Origin: Candidatus Cryptobacteroides faecihippi | Lineage (GTDB): Bacteria > Bacteroidota > Bacteroidia > Bacteroidales > UBA932 | NCBI GenBank assembly: GCA_018066065.1 | Contig: JAGHSC010000209.1 | Span: 1-8,604, forward strand | Direction: 5' to 3' | DNA length: 8,604 nucleotides | In this document: positions 6,055 to 8,604 of the stretch, one piece after another | How the letters are laid out: each line of letters begins with the position of its first letter | How positions within the stretch are numbered: the first letter of the stretch is position 1 | Program-made: the position numbers and the translations under genes | Notes under the pieces: generated by a model | What the model was told of the DNA's origin: nothing | Databases searched by the model: none | What the model saw: only the letters and a program-made list of their open reading frames with translations

Positions 6055-7626
6055 ATGCTCATAAACATCAATTGCGCAAAATGCATCGGAATCGATGCCG
6101 TCCCGGTGACTGTCGAAGTCGACATCACCCAGGGAATCGGAATCCATCTTGTCGGCATGGCGGACATCGCCGTGAAGGAAAGCCTGCTGAGGACCATCAC
6201 TGCTCTCCAGTCACTCGGCTTCCATGTGCCGGGAAAGAAGATTGTGATAAATCTGGCACCTGCCGACATGCACAAGAGCGGAGGCGGCTATGATGTCCCC
6301 ATCGCTATCGGAATAGTTGCTGCCTCCGGTCAGGTTGAACTCCCGGGATTGGGGAAGTATCTGATAATGGGGGAACTGGGACTGGATGGGTCTGTACGCG
6401 AAGTGCCGGGAGCCCTCCCGTTTGCCGACCTTGCCTCCAAGAAGGGCCTGGCCGGATGCATTCTTCCTCTGGGATCGGCCCTGGAGGCTACTGAGTGTCA
6501 GGAACTATCGATCTTCGGGGTAGAGTCCTTCAATGATGTGCTGAAGATCCTGGAGGAGAAGGAGGACTGCAGCGACCTGCTGGTCTGGAACACCAGGCTC
6601 TACAACAAGCTCACACGCCTGGGCAGGCGTGCCTCCGCCCATGCACCGCAGGATGGGATGGACTTTTCGGAGATAATCGGTCAGGATGGGGCCAAGAGGG
6701 GAGCGGAGATCGCATGCGCCGGAGGTCACAACATGATCATGGTCGGGCCTCCCGGAAGCGGGAAAAGCTCGCTCGCCAAGGCAATGGCTGGCATCCTCCC
6801 TCCGATGACAACCGGAGAGGCGATCGTCACGAGCAAGATATATTCAGTCGCGGGACTCAAGGGCAGCGGGATGGGACTGATCCGGAAGAGACCTTTCCGG
6901 GCACCTCACTACAGTGCCTCGCTTCCGGCCATAATCGGAGGTGGGGCAGGCGGGGACATCCGTCCCGGGGAAGTGACACTCGCTGAAAATGGAATACTTT
7001 TTATTGACGAGTATGGCCAGATGTCCAAGTCTGTCCTGGAGGCTCTCAGGGGGCCGATGGAGGATCGCGTCGTGACAATCTCCAGACTTCGCTCCAAGCT
7101 GGAGTTCCCTGCTTCGTTCATGCTTGTGGCGGCTTCCAATCCATGTCCCTGCGGCTACTACGGGGAGGGGAACCGGTGCATCTGTACCCCGGGGCAGAGG
7201 ATGAACTACCTTTCCCGTCTTTCCGGTCCCGTGATGGACAGGATAGACATACAGGTCTGGCTCCATCCTGTAGCGACTGGAAAGCTTGTGCGGAAGGTGA
7301 AGGGAGAGTCGAGCGCTGTCGTTGCTGAGCGTGTCCTCAAGGCACGCCTGCGGCAGAAGCAGCGCTTCGCCGGTGACGGAATATTCACGAATGCGGAGAT
7401 GGGCAACCGTCTGATCGAGAAGTACTGCGTGCTGGATGAGCCCTGCCGTGCCGTCATGGAGCAGCTGATAGGGAAGATGGGGCTCTCCGCCCGCGCCTAT
7501 TCAAGGATCCTGAAGGTGGCCAGGACGATAGCTGACCTGGAGGGTGAGGATGACATCGGCCCGAAGCACCTGCGCGAGGCGGCTGGCTACCGTTTCCTCG
7601 ACAGGATGCCTGACGGGATGAAGTGA
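6055..7626 (+). CDS. comM: ComM/YifB family Mg-chelatase-like AAA+ ATPase
   Basis: A 523-residue protein, close to the usual 505-515 of the family. The N-terminal half is the ChlI/Lon-like domain, with NLAPADMHKSGGGYD near 65-80. The AAA+ core has Walker A GPPGSGKS (231-238), Walker B ILFIDE (314-319), the family signature SNPCPCG (361-367) and DRID (394-397) in the arginine-finger region. Cys364, 366, 375 and 377 form a CxC-x8-CxC cluster that could bind metal. The C-terminal Mg-chelatase domain runs to the end. In gamma-proteobacteria ComM is a hexameric branch-migration helicase that extends recombination during natural transformation; its role in Bacteroidota is not established. I chose ATG 6055 because MLININCAKCIGID aligns with the family N-terminus and the candidate -7 element lies just upstream; TTG 6031 would overlap that element. 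The gene is monocistronic here and convergent with tsaE. Confidence 0.92.
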   Translation: MLININCAKCIGIDAVPVTVEVDITQGIGIHLVGMADIAVKESLLRTITALQSLGFHVPGKKIVINLAPADMHKSGGGYDVPIAIGIVAASGQVELPGLGKYLIMGELGLDGSVREVPGALPFADLASKKGLAGCILPLGSALEATECQELSIFGVESFNDVLKILEEKEDCSDLLVWNTRLYNKLTRLGRRASAHAPQDGMDFSEIIGQDGAKRGAEIACAGGHNMIMVGPPGSGKSSLAKAMAGILPPMTTGEAIVTSKIYSVAGLKGSGMGLIRKRPFRAPHYSASLPAIIGGGAGGDIRPGEVTLAENGILFIDEYGQMSKSVLEALRGPMEDRVVTISRLRSKLEFPASFMLVAASNPCPCGYYGEGNRCICTPGQRMNYLSRLSGPVMDRIDIQVWLHPVATGKLVRKVKGESSAVVAERVLKARLRQKQRFAGDGIFTNAEMGNRLIEKYCVLDEPCRAVMEQLIGKMGLSARAYSRILKVARTIADLEGEDDIGPKHLREAAGYRFLDRMPDGMK

Positions 7627-7643
7627 GAGGGGAGCTTGCTGAC

Positions 7644-8069
7644 TCAGTCTTCCCAGGTCAGGGCCCTGGATTCGTCCGGGTTGACCTTGATGCTGACGTG
7701 CAGGGTCTCCTCGGGGAGGATGTCCTCGACATTCTCCGGCCACTCCATCAGGCAGAGGAAGCCACTGTCGATGTAGTCGTAGAAACCGATGTCGAGAGCT
7801 TCGGCGATGCTGGAGATCCTGTAGAAATCAAAGTGGAACAGTGGCTCGCCGGTGCGGGTCCTGTACTCGTTCACAATGGCAAAGGTTGGAGAGCTGACGG
7901 CATCTTCCTCGACGCCCAGGCAGCGGCAGAGTGCAGTGGTGAAAGTCGTCTTTCCGGCTCCCATCGGAGCGTGGAAGGCTATCAGGTTCTTTCCTTCGGT
8001 CTGGCGGAGAAACTCGGCTGCGGCCGCATCGATGCTCTCCAGATCCTTTATGATGATCTCGTGTTTCAT
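7644..8069 (-). CDS. tsaE: TsaE, tRNA t6A37 biosynthesis ATPase
   Basis: A 141-residue P-loop protein of the usual TsaE length. With TsaB and TsaD it is needed for threonylcarbamoyl transfer to A37 of ANN-decoding tRNAs; TsaE supplies the ATPase step that resets the complex. Motifs in order: P-loop HAPMGAGKTTF (33-43), SSPTF (59-63), FHFDFYR (78-84) and the conserved MEWPE (108-112). The first Walker A glycine is Ala34. The gene begins 7 bp after the EnvC-like gene on the same strand, so they are probably co-transcribed. It ends 17 bp from the convergent comM stop. Confidence 0.94.
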   Translation of the reverse strand: MKHEIIIKDLESIDAAAAEFLRQTEGKNLIAFHAPMGAGKTTFTTALCRCLGVEEDAVSSPTFAIVNEYRTRTGEPLFHFDFYRISSIAEALDIGFYDYIDSGFLCLMEWPENVEDILPEETLHVSIKVNPDESRALTWED

Positions 8070-8076
8070 TGTCTGA

Positions 8077-8604
8077 CTATGGTCTGAGCCATGTTTCCGG
8101 GTTCTGAGGTGTCCTTCCGGACCAGATCTGGAAGTGTAGCTGGGTGTCTCCGTTGATCGTGTCGACTGTTCCGATGGCCTGGCTTGTCTTCACCTTGTCA
8201 CCGGCCTTGACGGACACCGATCCAAGCTTGCAGTAGAATGAGAAATAGTCACCGTGCTGGATGAGCACGCACTTGTTGTAGCCCGGCATCACGACGATCT
8301 GCTTCACGACGCCGTCGAAGACAGCCTTGATCTGGGTGCCTTCCTGAAGTGCTATGGTCATTCCGTTGTTGAACGGCAGCTTGACCTTCGTGTAGACAGG
8401 GTGGTAGTGCTGGCCGTAGTGGTCCGCGACGGGTCCTTCAGCCGGCCACGGCAGCTTGCCGTTGTTGGACTCGAACTCCTTTGCAAGCTTGTAGTCGACA
8501 GGCTTCTTGGACGCTGACGAGCCCTTGCTTCCCTTTCCGCCCATCGCCGCACTGATGATGCGCTCGATCTCGCGGTTGAGGGCATCGACCTCCTTCTGCT
8601 TCTT
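8077..8604 (-). CDS. EnvC-like degenerate LytM/M23 protein (5' end outside window)
   Basis: This is the C-terminal 175 residues of a murein-hydrolase-activator-like protein. The frame is open to the window edge, so the first visible ATG (8544) is internal. The visible N-terminal part (KEVDALNREIERII) looks like the end of a coiled coil, followed by a Gly/Ser/Lys linker and a LytM fold from LPWP (51-54) to the end. Compared with active M23 peptidases, HxGxD is replaced by N79-N-G-M-T83 and the His of YxH by Lys126 (YCKL); only His157 (LHFQI) remains. That rules out normal zinc catalysis and fits EnvC-type activators, which bind and switch on cell-wall amidases. It probably acts in the periplasm. 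tsaE follows after 7 bp. Confidence 0.82.
   Translation of the reverse strand, partial: KKQKEVDALNREIERIISAAMGGKGSKGSSASKKPVDYKLAKEFESNNGKLPWPAEGPVADHYGQHYHPVYTKVKLPFNNGMTIALQEGTQIKAVFDGVVKQIVVMPGYNKCVLIQHGDYFSFYCKLGSVSVKAGDKVKTSQAIGTVDTINGDTQLHFQIWSGRTPQNPETWLRP

Noticed and set aside
7623..8087. 154-codon plus-strand open frame opposite tsaE
   Set aside because: It overlaps a well-supported tsaE in antisense and shows no protein family signature.

Overview
The window looks like chromosomal DNA from a member of the Bacteroidota, most likely Bacteroidales. The case rests on gene content (a bat operon, and a uridine-kinase-like protein with an N-terminal TGS domain), on the absence of clear Shine-Dalgarno sequences, on TAnnTTTG-type -7 promoter elements, and on secreted proteins with Gln right after the predicted signal peptidase I site (the Bacteroidetes 'Q-rule'). 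By eye the GC content is moderately high (mid-50s percent). I cannot name a genus.

Layout. (1) Positions 1-4194, plus strand: the distal part of a bat (Bacteroides aerotolerance) operon. It holds the 3' part of batB (von Willebrand A protein), batC (TPR protein with a Gln/Asn/Asp-rich repeat tract) and a 904-codon gene that fuses BatD to BatE. (2) Positions 4209-5933, minus strand: a TGS-domain/P-loop nucleoside (uridine)-kinase-like gene, convergent with the bat operon and interrupted by one in-frame TAG at 4802-4800. (3) Positions 5934-6054: a 121-bp divergent intergenic region with a candidate promoter in each direction and a perfect 12-bp palindrome. (4) Positions 6055-7626, plus strand: a ComM/YifB-type Mg-chelatase-like AAA+ ATPase. 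(5) Positions 7644-8604, minus strand: a two-gene unit, the 3' part of an EnvC-like degenerate LytM/M23 protein followed after 7 bp by tsaE (t6A tRNA modification).

How the genes work together. The Bat proteins are envelope proteins thought to form a membrane complex of VWA, TPR and beta-rich subunits. The EnvC-like protein also acts at the envelope, probably on peptidoglycan hydrolysis. The kinase, ComM and TsaE are cytoplasmic housekeeping or DNA-uptake functions with no evident functional link to each other.

I found no CRISPR array, insertion sequence, phage gene, RNA gene or new multi-gene system. The points most worth a second look are the in-frame amber codon in the kinase gene, the BatD-BatE fusion that keeps an internal Q-rule signal-peptidase-like site, and the palindrome over the putative comM promoter. 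No gene-free stretch exceeds 121 bp.
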